Assembly: GCA_964611645.1 (NCBI GenBank)
Contig: CAZTAO010000030.1
Location: 1-55,782, forward strand
DNA length: 55,782 nucleotides
DNA from: CAZTAO01 sp964611645
Lineage (GTDB): Bacteria > Armatimonadota > UBA5829
Reading direction: 5' to 3'
The notes under the pieces were generated by a model that did not search any database, was not told the DNA's origin, and saw only the letters and a list, made by a program, of their open reading frames with translations. Of the stretch, positions 16,320 to 23,493 are shown piece after piece (the stretch's first letter is position 1; each line of letters starts with the position of its first letter). A program made the position numbers and the translations under genes.

Positions 16320-16976
16320 ATGGGATGGATGGAAGTCGTTGACATGCTGCTCAAGCTGGTGGTCTCGGTGATACTGGGGGCGCTGATCGGCTTGGACCGC
16401 GAGACTCACGGCCGTCCCGCCGGTCTTAGGACTCACATTCTGGTGTGCCTTGGCTCCACTCTTTTCACTTTGTGCTCCTACAAGATAGGCGGTGAGAACG
16501 GGCGCATAGCGGCCCAGATCGTGACCGGAATCGGTTTCCTGGGCGCAGGCACGATCATGAGACAGGGCAGCATGATCAAGGGGCTTACCAGCGCGGCGAG
16601 TATATGGACGGTAGCGGCCATCGGTATATCCGTGGCGATTGGTGGGTGGATGATGCTGGTAGCTGCCTGCGCCAGCCTTATAGCATTTGCCGTGCTGAAA
16701 CTAATGCCGGTGGTTGAGATGAGGCTTGGCTCCAAGACCTCGGAACGGGTGATTGTTTTGGAGCTCGACGAGGGGAAGACCCCAATCTCGGAGGTCTTCT
16801 CAGCTTTGGAGAAGAGCTGTGTGAAAGTGGGCCAGGTCTCTACTGAGGCTGGGTCCGAAAGCTTCACGAGGGTGTTCCGGCTGCAACTGCTGTGGCGGCC
16901 CGACATATCCGAGAATGAAGTTCTCGCCGATGTAGTTGCGCTGCCCGGGGTTTCCCGGTGCACTCGGGAGTTCTAG
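16320..16976 (+). CDS. MgtC/SapB-family membrane protein
   Basis: A 218-residue protein with about four or five membrane helices in residues 1-135 and a cytoplasmic ACT-like domain after that. The MgtC signature is clear: LGALIGLDRETHGRPAGLRTH (about 18-38), then GGENGRIAAQIVTGIGFLGAGTI. Family members are linked to magnesium homeostasis and acid or intracellular survival, often by modulating ATP synthase or transporters; the exact role here is unknown. The stop is one base before the comEA start, so the two are likely co-transcribed. A hairpin of heptad repeats lies just upstream. Confidence 0.85.
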   Translation: MGWMEVVDMLLKLVVSVILGALIGLDRETHGRPAGLRTHILVCLGSTLFTLCSYKIGGENGRIAAQIVTGIGFLGAGTIMRQGSMIKGLTSAASIWTVAAIGISVAIGGWMMLVAACASLIAFAVLKLMPVVEMRLGSKTSERVIVLELDEGKTPISEVFSALEKSCVKVGQVSTEAGSESFTRVFRLQLLWRPDISENEVLADVVALPGVSRCTREF

Positions 16977-16977
16977 C

Positions 16978-17757
16978 ATGTCCAATCCACCTCAGCCAGC
17001 CCCCAAATCGAAGGATCCTCTATTTAGCCGGAACGAGCTTCTGGCGATTGTGGTCGTTGTGGTCATCTGCTGTCTGGGAATGTTGTACTCCCATTTTGGC
17101 AGTGTGTTTGCCCGCAGCGACGAGATCCAGTTCGACGACAACAGCCAAAGCAAAAACCAACCCCCGACCGAGGGCAAACCATTCGGAGGGAGCATTCCCG
17201 GAGACGGTGGATCCGGCGACTGGGTGGTGTTTCATGTCTCCGGCGCCGTGAAAAGCCCAGGGGTCTATTATATGCGTGAGGGCGGGCGGGTATTCAGCGC
17301 CATCCAGTCCGCCGGTGGAGCGAGAGAAGACGCTGATCTGGAAGTCCTCAATCTGGCCGAGAGAGTAACCGACGGCGAGAAGATAGTGGTGCCGTCCAAG
17401 GCCGAAACAGCGAGTGGTTCGGGAACCAATCCCCAGATACCAGATTCCGGCGGGGGTGGGGGAATGAGCTTCTCGCCGGGCATGCCGACCGGTGGAGTCC
17501 CGATCATCATCAAGCCCAACAGCTCCTCTGAGTCCTCTTCCAACAAGCTCAAGAACCCCGGAGAAGGGGTAGTCAACGTAAACACAGCCTCTATCACCGA
17601 ACTCCAGCGCCTCCCCGGAGTAGGCCCATCCACAGCGCAAAAGATAATAGACTACCGCACCCAAAACGGCCGCCTGGCCAAACCCGAGGACATGGAAAAC
17701 GTGAAAGGCATAGGCCCCAAGAAGCTCGAAAAGATGCTGCCGTTCCTGGCGTTCTGA
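16978..17757 (+). CDS. comEA: ComEA-like DNA-binding competence protein (SLBB + helix-hairpin-helix)
   Basis: A 259-residue protein starting at the ATG at 16978 with GGGAG 8 bases upstream. One membrane anchor lies at about 21-37, after a short cytoplasmic tail. A linker is followed by an SLBB domain (about 79-143, with VVFHVSGAVKSPGVYYM and GGAREDADLEVLNLAERVTDGEKIVVP). After a Gly/Ser/Pro linker come the tandem helix-hairpin-helix repeats (about 195-259: NVNTASITELQRLPGVGPSTAQKIIDYR and ENVKGIGPKKLEKM). ComEA binds incoming double-stranded DNA outside the membrane during transformation. The stop codon overlaps the ATG of a 50-codon ORF as TGATG. No comEC or comF is in the window. Confidence 0.9.
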   Translation: MSNPPQPAPKSKDPLFSRNELLAIVVVVVICCLGMLYSHFGSVFARSDEIQFDDNSQSKNQPPTEGKPFGGSIPGDGGSGDWVVFHVSGAVKSPGVYYMREGGRVFSAIQSAGGAREDADLEVLNLAERVTDGEKIVVPSKAETASGSGTNPQIPDSGGGGGMSFSPGMPTGGVPIIIKPNSSSESSSNKLKNPGEGVVNVNTASITELQRLPGVGPSTAQKIIDYRTQNGRLAKPEDMENVKGIGPKKLEKMLPFLAF

Positions 17758-17909
17758 TGCTTTGCAAAGGTGGGTCTTGCAGAGGGGATATGTTGTGCCG
17801 AGACGAAAAGAGAGCGGTCGAAAGGTCTCTGAGGAAAGCATCGAAGCCTAGCCTCTACTGCTGCCAGGAAGTCCGCGATGAAGCCGACAATGATCTCAAA
17901 GTGAAGTAA
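17757..17909 (+). CDS. Small Cys-rich ORF coupled to comEA
   Basis: A 50-codon frame whose ATG overlaps the comEA stop (TGATG at 17755-17759), a layout typical of translational coupling. The product starts MLCKGGSCRGDMLCRDEK and has Cys at 3, 8, 14, 35 and 36, with a charged, basic-then-acidic body. A second in-frame ATG is at 17790, with AGAGGGG close before it. I do not recognise it. Spaced cysteines could suggest metal or disulfide binding, but the ORF is short enough to be chance. Confidence 0.35.
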   Translation: MLCKGGSCRGDMLCRDEKRAVERSLRKASKPSLYCCQEVRDEADNDLKVK

Positions 17910-17950
17910 TTGGGGAGGATTGTGCGGAGGGGTGGGGCGAAAAATCGGCG

Positions 17951-17987
17951 ACTCTATCTCCAACTTCTCACTTCTGACCTCTAAACT
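17951..17987. repeat. Degenerate 7-bp tandem array next to tRNA-Ala
   Basis: Units such as AACTTCT, CACTTCT, GACCTCT at 7-base spacing, ending right at the encoded CCA of tRNA-Ala. It is a further sequence family with the same period as the arrays elsewhere. Confidence 0.6.
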
Positions 17988-18063
17988 TGGTGGAGGCTAG
18001 CGGGCTCGAACCGCTGACCTATTCCGTGCAAGGGAATCGCTCTCCCAGCTGAGCTAAGCCCCC
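17988..18063 (-). tRNA. tRNA-Ala (anticodon UGC)
   Basis: Read on the minus strand it folds into a full cloverleaf: acceptor GGGGGCT paired with AGCCTCC (one G-U), D-arm GCTC/GAGC, anticodon stem ATTCC/GGAAT, loop CTTGCAC giving anticodon TGC, T-arm AGCGG-TTCGAGC-CCGCT, discriminator A and encoded CCA. It lies 9 bases downstream of tRNA-Val and is probably co-transcribed with it. Confidence 0.96.
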
Positions 18064-18072
18064 AAGTTTCCG

Positions 18073-18147
18073 TGGTGGGCGGTATTGGAATTGAACCAAT
18101 GACCTCTTCGGTGTCAACGAAGCGTTCTCCCCCTGAACTAACCGCCC
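18073..18147 (-). tRNA. tRNA-Val (anticodon GAC)
   Basis: The minus strand gives acceptor GGGCGGT paired with ACCGCCC, anticodon stem CTTCG/CGAAG and loop TTGACAC with anticodon GAC. The T-arm is ATTGG-TTCAATT-CCAAT, with discriminator A and encoded CCA. It is first in a two-tRNA unit behind a near-consensus promoter. Confidence 0.96.
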
Positions 18148-18159
18148 GGAAGCAAAGAT

Positions 18160-18188
18160 ATTATACCTGAGCAGGCGATTGATGTAAA
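18160..18188 (-). promoter_or_regulatory. Promoter of the tRNA-Val/tRNA-Ala unit
   Basis: On the minus strand TTTACA (18188-18183), a 17-base spacer and a perfect TATAAT (18165-18160) end 12 bases before the tRNA-Val 5' end, so the transcript would start only a few bases upstream of the mature tRNA. Confidence 0.8.
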
Positions 18189-18275
18189 GTTTTGGGACGG
18201 GGAGGTCGGGGGTTGACGAAGAAGACAAGACACACAGGACAAATAGGGCAGGCGAGACTCGGGCGAATGAGCCTC

Positions 18276-19544
18276 TTACAGCGACAAGGCTTTCAGCTTG
18301 GCAGCGAGGTCTGGGGGGGCTTCTACTTCTATGCGGGTGCCTTCCGGGGTGTGGTCCTGACTCAGGACTGCACCCCGCTCGTGGCACATTGCCAGCAGGT
18401 CGCCACGATTATACGGGATCACGACCTCAATGATCATTCTCAACCGTGAAATCATCTGAGTGATGAGTTCGATGAGGTACTCCGTTCCTTCCCCGGAGAG
18501 CGCGGAGATATAGCACGAATCCGGGGTTGCGGCGACTGTGCTGCGGAGTTCGTATTGGTCGGCTACGCGGTCGGACTTATTGAAGACGGTAATTGCCGGC
18601 TTATCGACAACGCCCAGTTCTTTCAGCACATCGTTCACTGCTTCCATCTGGCGGTCGCGGCTTGGGTTGGAGGCATCCACCACGTGGATCAGGAAATCGG
18701 CCTCTGTCACCTCTTCCAGAGTTGCCTTGAATGCGGCGACCAGCCCGTGCGGCAGGTTGCGGATGAAGCCTACGGTGTCGGACAGGATCACGCTGCCTCT
18801 GTTGGCAATCTCAATGCGGCGGGTTGTTGGGTCAAGGGTCGCAAACAGCCTGCTGTCGGTCTCAACATCGCTACCGGAGAGCCGGTTAAGAAGCGTGGAC
18901 TTCCCCGCGCTTGTGTAGCCCACCAGGGCCGCTGAAATCACCAGGAGGTTCCTCCTAGCCTGGTTCTGGATGGTCCGCTGCTTGACTACAGCTTCAAGCT
19001 CGTCCCCGAGAACATCTATCCGCTTGCGAACTCGCCTCCTGTCGGTCTCCAGCTTGGTCTCACCGGGACCTCGGGTTGCCACTCCGCCGCCGCTGGCGCC
19101 TCCGATGCGCGACATAGCTATGCCTTTGCCTGAGAGCCTCGGGAGGAGATACTGGAGTTGTGCCAACTCCACCTGCAGCTTGCCTTCGTTGGAGCGGGCG
19201 CGCTGGGCAAAGATGTCGAGGATGAGCTGGGTGCGGTCAACAACTCTGACGCCGGTCTTGTCTTCCAGGTTGCGCTGCTGGGACGGCGAGAGGTCCGCGC
19301 CAAAGACAACGACGGTCGCATCCGATTCCTGCACGCGCAGGAATGCGTCCTCAGCGATGCCTGAGCCAACGTAAAAGCGCGGGTCGGGCTTCGACCGCCT
19401 GACTCTCAGCCGGTCGGCCACAACCACCCCCGCGCTCTCACACAGCAGTATCAACTCCTCTTCATCGGCATCAGAGTCTCTGTCCGCGCGGACGTCAACC
19501 GATATCAGGAGGGCTCTGTCTTCTGTCGCATTCTCGTAGGTCAA
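18276..19544 (-). CDS. hflX: HflX ribosome-associated GTPase
   Basis: A 422-residue GTPase that splits or rescues stalled 70S ribosomes. The N-terminal HflX domain shows DPRFYVGSG (54-62), the RTQLILDIFAQRARSNEGKLQVELAQL stretch (104-130) and the glycine loop GGASGGGVATRGPGETKLE. The G domain follows: P-loop GYTSAGKST (209-217), G3 DTVGF (256-260), G4 NKSD (322-325) and G5 near SALSGEG. The C-terminal 70 residues match the usual small domain. The start is TTG with no strong ribosome binding site, so the true start may lie a few codons in. It is the only gene between the tRNAs and a repeat-rich gap. Confidence 0.95.
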   Translation of the reverse strand: MTYENATEDRALLISVDVRADRDSDADEEELILLCESAGVVVADRLRVRRSKPDPRFYVGSGIAEDAFLRVQESDATVVVFGADLSPSQQRNLEDKTGVRVVDRTQLILDIFAQRARSNEGKLQVELAQLQYLLPRLSGKGIAMSRIGGASGGGVATRGPGETKLETDRRRVRKRIDVLGDELEAVVKQRTIQNQARRNLLVISAALVGYTSAGKSTLLNRLSGSDVETDSRLFATLDPTTRRIEIANRGSVILSDTVGFIRNLPHGLVAAFKATLEEVTEADFLIHVVDASNPSRDRQMEAVNDVLKELGVVDKPAITVFNKSDRVADQYELRSTVAATPDSCYISALSGEGTEYLIELITQMISRLRMIIEVVIPYNRGDLLAMCHERGAVLSQDHTPEGTRIEVEAPPDLAAKLKALSL

Positions 19545-19859
19545 ATAGACACCGTCGGCTGGGGTATTAGGCCCAGCGTCTCCTTTGAGTCACAGGATTC
19601 ACCTAACAGCGCGGTGGGCGAGGGTTCTAGCTCCCTCTCCCCGGCCTCCGGGGAGAGGGTTGGGGTGAGGGGAAGCGATGAGTGTTGGATGAACCGCCAG
19701 GCTTCCCTTCGTGACTCACCAATTGCATCCATTGTTAGCATTGTGCAGACTTGATAACTGGTAAGCTCCCTCACCCTGCCCCTTTCGCAGCCTCGCTCCG
19801 CTAGAGCCTGCTCTCGGGCAGCGCCTCTCCCACTGCGGTGGGCGAGGGTGGATACGCAC
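19545..19859. repeat. Repeat-filled 315-base gap between hflX and dapL
   Basis: I see no gene here. Positions 19633-19659 form a palindrome with 12-bp arms CCCTCTCCCCGG/CCGGGGAGAGGG and a 3-base loop; the same arms recur at 36532-36558. The 15-mer GCGGTGGGCGAGGGT occurs at 19611-19625 and again at 19835-19849, as a direct repeat around the region. A second CCCTCACCC-type stretch is at 19768-19795. The open frames across it are compositional artefacts. Confidence 0.75.
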
Positions 19860-21038
19860 CTAGAAGTTGACCTTGATGTTGTCTTTGATGCGCTGCACGG
19901 CTTCGGCCAGTCGCTCGCCGTTCTTGTCCCCGGCAACTGTGAGCGACATCCGGATGTATCCTTCGCCATACTGTCCATAGCCGTTGCCTGGGATAGCCAG
20001 CACGCCGGCGTCCATCAGCAGCATCTTTGCGAACTCTGCTGAAGTGTAGCCTTCGGGAACTCTCGTCCAAACGTATAGTGAGGCAACGGGCTTTGTCACT
20101 TTCCATCCGATGGAATTGAGACCATCAACCAGAATATCTCTACGCTTCTTGTAGAGTGCGAGAGTCTCGGCGTTGGATATGTGGTCCAGAGCGAACGCCG
20201 CGGCGATGTCTATCGCGGGGAACTGCCGCGAGTCCAGGTTGCTCTTGAGCTTGTTGAGCGCTGCGACGAGGTCCTTGTTGCCGACCGCGAATCCAATCCG
20301 CCAGCCGGTCATGTTGTATGTTTTGGAGAGTGAGTGCATCTCGATGACGACATCTTTCGCCCCCTCGACTTCCAGCATGCTCGGGGCCTTGTAGCCGTCG
20401 TATGTGACCTCCGAATAGGCAAGGTCGCTGACCACGGCGATATCGTATTCCTTCGCGAAACGCACCACGTCCCGGTAGAACGAAAATGGGGCAGTAGCCC
20501 CGGTGGGATTGTTCGGGTAGTTCAGGAACATCAGCTTTGCGGCTTTGGCTTTGTCGGTGGGTATGGCTGTGAGGTCCGGCAGGAAGCCGTTACCCTCCAG
20601 CAGCGGCATCGAGACCGGCTCGCCGCCCGCCATCAACGTGTTGACTTTGTAGACCGTGTAGCCGGGGTCCGGCACGAGGCTCACGTCGCCCGGGTCTATC
20701 ATCGCCCACACGAGGTGCGCCAGACCGTCCTTGCTGCCGAGCAGAAGCATAGCCTCGGTCTTGGGGTCCAGGTTGACGCAGAAACGTCTCTTATACCAGC
20801 GGCATACAGCCTCCAGGAAATCCGGCCAACCAGCTTCGGATTCGTCGTACCGATGGGTTTCCGGGTTCTGTGCTGCTTCGCAGAGCTTGTCGATGACAGC
20901 TTGCGGAGTCGGCTGGTCCGGGTCGCCAATTCCCAGGTCGATGAGGTCTTTGCCCTCGGCAATCGCCTGCGCTTTCATGCGCGATATCTCGCCAAACAAA
21001 TACGGCGGGATCTTGTCCAGTCTCTTCGCTCTTTCCAA
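19860..21038 (-). CDS. dapL: LL-diaminopimelate aminotransferase
   Basis: A 392-residue PLP-dependent class I/II aminotransferase. DapL converts tetrahydrodipicolinate to LL-diaminopimelate in one step, bypassing the succinylase or acetylase route of lysine and peptidoglycan synthesis. Visible features: DLGIGDPDQPTP (32-43), the FLNYPNNPTG motif (171-180), SDLAYSEVTYDG (204-215), the PLP lysine K239 in SLSKTYNMTGWR, and the phosphate-binding RIGF after it. Length fits the family. It lies 44 bases downstream of dapF, which supports DapL over a generic aminotransferase. Confidence 0.9.
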   Translation of the reverse strand: MERAKRLDKIPPYLFGEISRMKAQAIAEGKDLIDLGIGDPDQPTPQAVIDKLCEAAQNPETHRYDESEAGWPDFLEAVCRWYKRRFCVNLDPKTEAMLLLGSKDGLAHLVWAMIDPGDVSLVPDPGYTVYKVNTLMAGGEPVSMPLLEGNGFLPDLTAIPTDKAKAAKLMFLNYPNNPTGATAPFSFYRDVVRFAKEYDIAVVSDLAYSEVTYDGYKAPSMLEVEGAKDVVIEMHSLSKTYNMTGWRIGFAVGNKDLVAALNKLKSNLDSRQFPAIDIAAAFALDHISNAETLALYKKRRDILVDGLNSIGWKVTKPVASLYVWTRVPEGYTSAEFAKMLLMDAGVLAIPGNGYGQYGEGYIRMSLTVAGDKNGERLAEAVQRIKDNIKVNF

Positions 21039-21082
21039 TCACTTCCTCCGAAATACTACTTTGAGTGGTCTCACTCGCGGAA

Positions 21083-21952
21083 CTACCCTACGGCGAGCCA
21101 CTTCTTCAGGATTACCGGGTTGATCTTACCATCGAATACTTCCTCCGCAGGGCCCGTCATGAATACCTTGTTATCGCCTAACCATTCCACCAGCAAGTCG
21201 CCGCCGCGCAGGTGAACGGTAACCTTGCGCCCCGTCTTCTCATTGAGCATCGACGCTACGGCAGAAGCGCATGCTCCGGTTCCGCACGCCAGGGTCTCCC
21301 CCGCGCCGCGTTCCCAGACCCGCATCTTGATTTCCTGGTTGTTGATCACTTCAACGAACTCGACATTCGTCCGTCGCGGGAAGCTGGGGTGGTTCTCGAA
21401 CAGCGGTCCAAGCTTCTCGACCGGATAATCATCGAGGCCGGTTAGGAACGTGACACAATGGGGATTTCCCATTGAAACGCAGGTGATGTCGAACTTCTTG
21501 CCCGCGATCTTGAGAGGCTCCGCGACAACGCGCTCGTTTGCAGCGCCCTTCATCGGGATCTCGGAGCGCAGCAGCCCTGGTTCGCCCATATCAACGCGCA
21601 CCGTCTGCACTTTTCCGCCAGTCGCGTTGATCTTGATGGTCTTGACGCCGCCAAGCGTCTCAACGGTCATAACTACATCAGTATGTATTTTCCTGTCGAA
21701 CAGATACTTGGCGAAACATCGGATGCCGTTGCCGCACATCTCCGCTTCGGTGCCGTCCGGGTTAAGCATACGCATACGGGCGTTGGCAATCCGCGAAGGG
21801 AGAACGAGTATCAACCCGTCGCTGCCGATACCAAACTGCCTGTTGCAAGCGCCAATAGCCAGCCCTGGAAGGCTCTCCTCGGCTATGTTTTCGGCCTGTC
21901 CGTCAATGACCACAAAATCATTGCCGGCGCCGTGCATTTTCACGAACTTCAC
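21083..21952 (-). CDS. dapF: Diaminopimelate epimerase
   Basis: A 289-residue epimerase that converts LL- to meso-diaminopimelate. Both catalytic cysteines are present: C73 in EMCGNGIRCFAKYL and C223 in LACGTGACAS. The family opening KMHGAGNDFVVID and the MGNPHCVTF segment (161-169) are clear. The start ATG overlaps the stop of hfq by 4 bases (ATGA), implying translational coupling, and dapL follows, so the last two steps to meso-DAP are encoded together. Confidence 0.97.
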   Translation of the reverse strand: MKFVKMHGAGNDFVVIDGQAENIAEESLPGLAIGACNRQFGIGSDGLILVLPSRIANARMRMLNPDGTEAEMCGNGIRCFAKYLFDRKIHTDVVMTVETLGGVKTIKINATGGKVQTVRVDMGEPGLLRSEIPMKGAANERVVAEPLKIAGKKFDITCVSMGNPHCVTFLTGLDDYPVEKLGPLFENHPSFPRRTNVEFVEVINNQEIKMRVWERGAGETLACGTGACASAVASMLNEKTGRKVTVHLRGGDLLVEWLGDNKVFMTGPAEEVFDGKINPVILKKWLAVG

Positions 21953-22284
21953 TGCCCCTGTTCCTCCGATACCGGCGCTGCTTCCGGCGCCTCAGTGGGC
22001 TGAGTCTCCGCTGCTTCACCCTCGGCGGCCTCTATGGGCTTCTGTGCATCTCGAGGCTCATTGGACCAGTTGACATATCTGGCCGGAACGATGGACGCTA
22101 TCGCGTGCTTGTACACTAGCTGTGGCGGTCTGCCCGGGCTGTCGAGCACAATTGTAAAACTGTCGAAACCACGGACGAGTCCCTTGAGCTGAACGCCGCT
22201 CACCAAGTAGACCGTGACGAGCACATTGTCTCGCCTCGCCTGGTTTAGAAACACATCCTGCAGATTGACCGGTCCCTTGTTCAT
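21949..22284 (-). CDS. hfq: RNA chaperone Hfq with acidic C-terminal tail
   Basis: A 111-residue protein. Residues 5-72 form the Sm-like core: LQDVFLNQARRDNVLVTVYLVSG (Sm1), the FDSFTIVLDSPG turn and QLVYKHAIASIVP (Sm2, with the YKH RNA-binding motif). The remaining 40 residues are a flexible acidic tail rich in Glu, Ala and Pro. Hfq hexamers pair small RNAs with mRNAs. It follows miaA by 94 bases, the common miaA-hfq order, and overlaps dapF by 4 bases. GGGAG lies 11 bases before the ATG. Confidence 0.96.
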   Translation of the reverse strand: MNKGPVNLQDVFLNQARRDNVLVTVYLVSGVQLKGLVRGFDSFTIVLDSPGRPPQLVYKHAIASIVPARYVNWSNEPRDAQKPIEAAEGEAAETQPTEAPEAAPVSEEQGQ

Positions 22285-22378
22285 TGTTATGTTTGCTCCC
22301 TATGTGATGACCTCGACCTGCCCGCGCTCCTCTCCGGGGGCTGCGAACAGTCGGGTTACGTAGACAGTTGTATTGCGG

Positions 22379-23311
22379 CTAAGTCTCCGGCATTTGCTGC
22401 ACGATCTGCTCAGCCACGGATGATGGGTCCATCCCGGAAACGTCGATCCAAGTCGTGTCCGCGTCCGCGCGAAACCACGTATACTGACGCTTCACAAACC
22501 GCTTAGTTCCGCGCTCGATGGCCTCGATAGCCTCGTCCAGGGAACACTCTCCGGCCAGGTACGCTACAATCTCCTTGTACCCAAGGCCCTGCATCGCCGT
22601 GGATTCCCTGGACACACCGGATTCTATCAGTTCACGGACCTCTTCAACCAGGCCCAGTTCTATCATTCTACCCACACGCTCGTCAATGCGAACGTTCAGC
22701 GCCTCCCTGGGCATGGACAGCCCATAGACCCGAGATGGAGGTCGCCGGTTAGGTAGACGTTTGTCGTCGGCTCTGAGTTCCGAAACGGGCCTGCCAATTG
22801 CCAGACATATTTCAATCGCCCGTATCACGCGTTTGAGGTTGCCCGCCGGGATTGCGGCTGCGCTCACGGGATCAAGCTGGGCCAGCTTCGCATGAACGGC
22901 CTCTTTGCCATTACTATCAGCTTCACCATACAAAGACGCGCGCAGTCTAGGATTCTCTCCGGGAAGCGAGTCGTCTATCCCGTAGAGAGCCGCCTTAACA
23001 TACAGCCCGCTGCCGCCAACAACAATGGGAACACGCCCGCGCGCGAGGATGTCATCGATGGCGGAGTGCGCCAGCTTCTGGAACTCTCCAACGCTGAAAT
23101 CCTGACGGGGGTCGGCTACATCTACGCAGTGGAAAGTCGCTCGAGACTGCTCAGCCAACGTGGGCTTCGCTGTCCCGATGTCCATCCGTGTGTAGACTGC
23201 CATCGAGTCAGCAGATATTATCTCGCCCCCGAGCATCGAAGCTAACTCGATGCTCACGGCGGTCTTGCCGACGGCTGTAGGGCCAACAATCGCGACGACT
23301 GGTCGCGGCAT
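22379..23311 (-). CDS. miaA: tRNA dimethylallyltransferase
   Basis: A 310-residue protein when started at the ATG at 23311, with GAGG a few bases before it. A longer frame to 23368 would run through the promoter and is rejected. MiaA transfers a dimethylallyl group to N6 of A37 in tRNAs reading UNN codons. Visible features are the P-loop GPTAVGKT (10-17), ISADSMAVYTRMDIGTAKPT (about 35-54), the DPRQDFSVGEF segment, VGGSGLYVKAALYGI, and a C-terminal KRFVKRQYTWFR motif. It is the first gene of the miaA-hfq-dapF-dapL cluster. Confidence 0.95.
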   Translation of the reverse strand: MPRPVVAIVGPTAVGKTAVSIELASMLGGEIISADSMAVYTRMDIGTAKPTLAEQSRATFHCVDVADPRQDFSVGEFQKLAHSAIDDILARGRVPIVVGGSGLYVKAALYGIDDSLPGENPRLRASLYGEADSNGKEAVHAKLAQLDPVSAAAIPAGNLKRVIRAIEICLAIGRPVSELRADDKRLPNRRPPSRVYGLSMPREALNVRIDERVGRMIELGLVEEVRELIESGVSRESTAMQGLGYKEIVAYLAGECSLDEAIEAIERGTKRFVKRQYTWFRADADTTWIDVSGMDPSSVAEQIVQQMPET

Positions 23312-23339
23312 AAGTATCCTCTTAGTCACCAGAAGTACG

Positions 23340-23368
23340 AGTATAGCATAACCCCGTCGAATGTTCAA
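23340..23368 (-). promoter_or_regulatory. Promoter of the miaA-hfq-dapF-dapL cluster
   Basis: On the minus strand TTGAAC (23368-23363), a 17-base spacer ending in TGC, and TATACT (23345-23340): a sigma70 promoter with an extended -10. Transcription would start near 23333, 22 bases before the miaA ATG. Confidence 0.8.
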
Positions 23369-23493
23369 AGCGCGCCATTAGTCCGTTAGCAAAACTGAGG
23401 AGGTACGGAGGAAATAGGGAGCAGGTTGTCGAATCCATGTCTGGTGCGCCCATGTCGTGCCCCAGAGTATTCATCTCAATGGAGAATCACCAT

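Noticed and set aside
19541..19978. 145-codon open frame between hflX and dapL
   Set aside because: It runs through palindromic repeats and the 3' end of dapL in another frame and has no ribosome binding site.
22300..22378. Open frame reading TTVYVTRLFAAPGEERGQVE in the gap between miaA and hfq
   Set aside because: The residues look coding-like, but there is no start codon of any usual kind in the frame and it is only about 25 codons; it might be a relic, not a gene.
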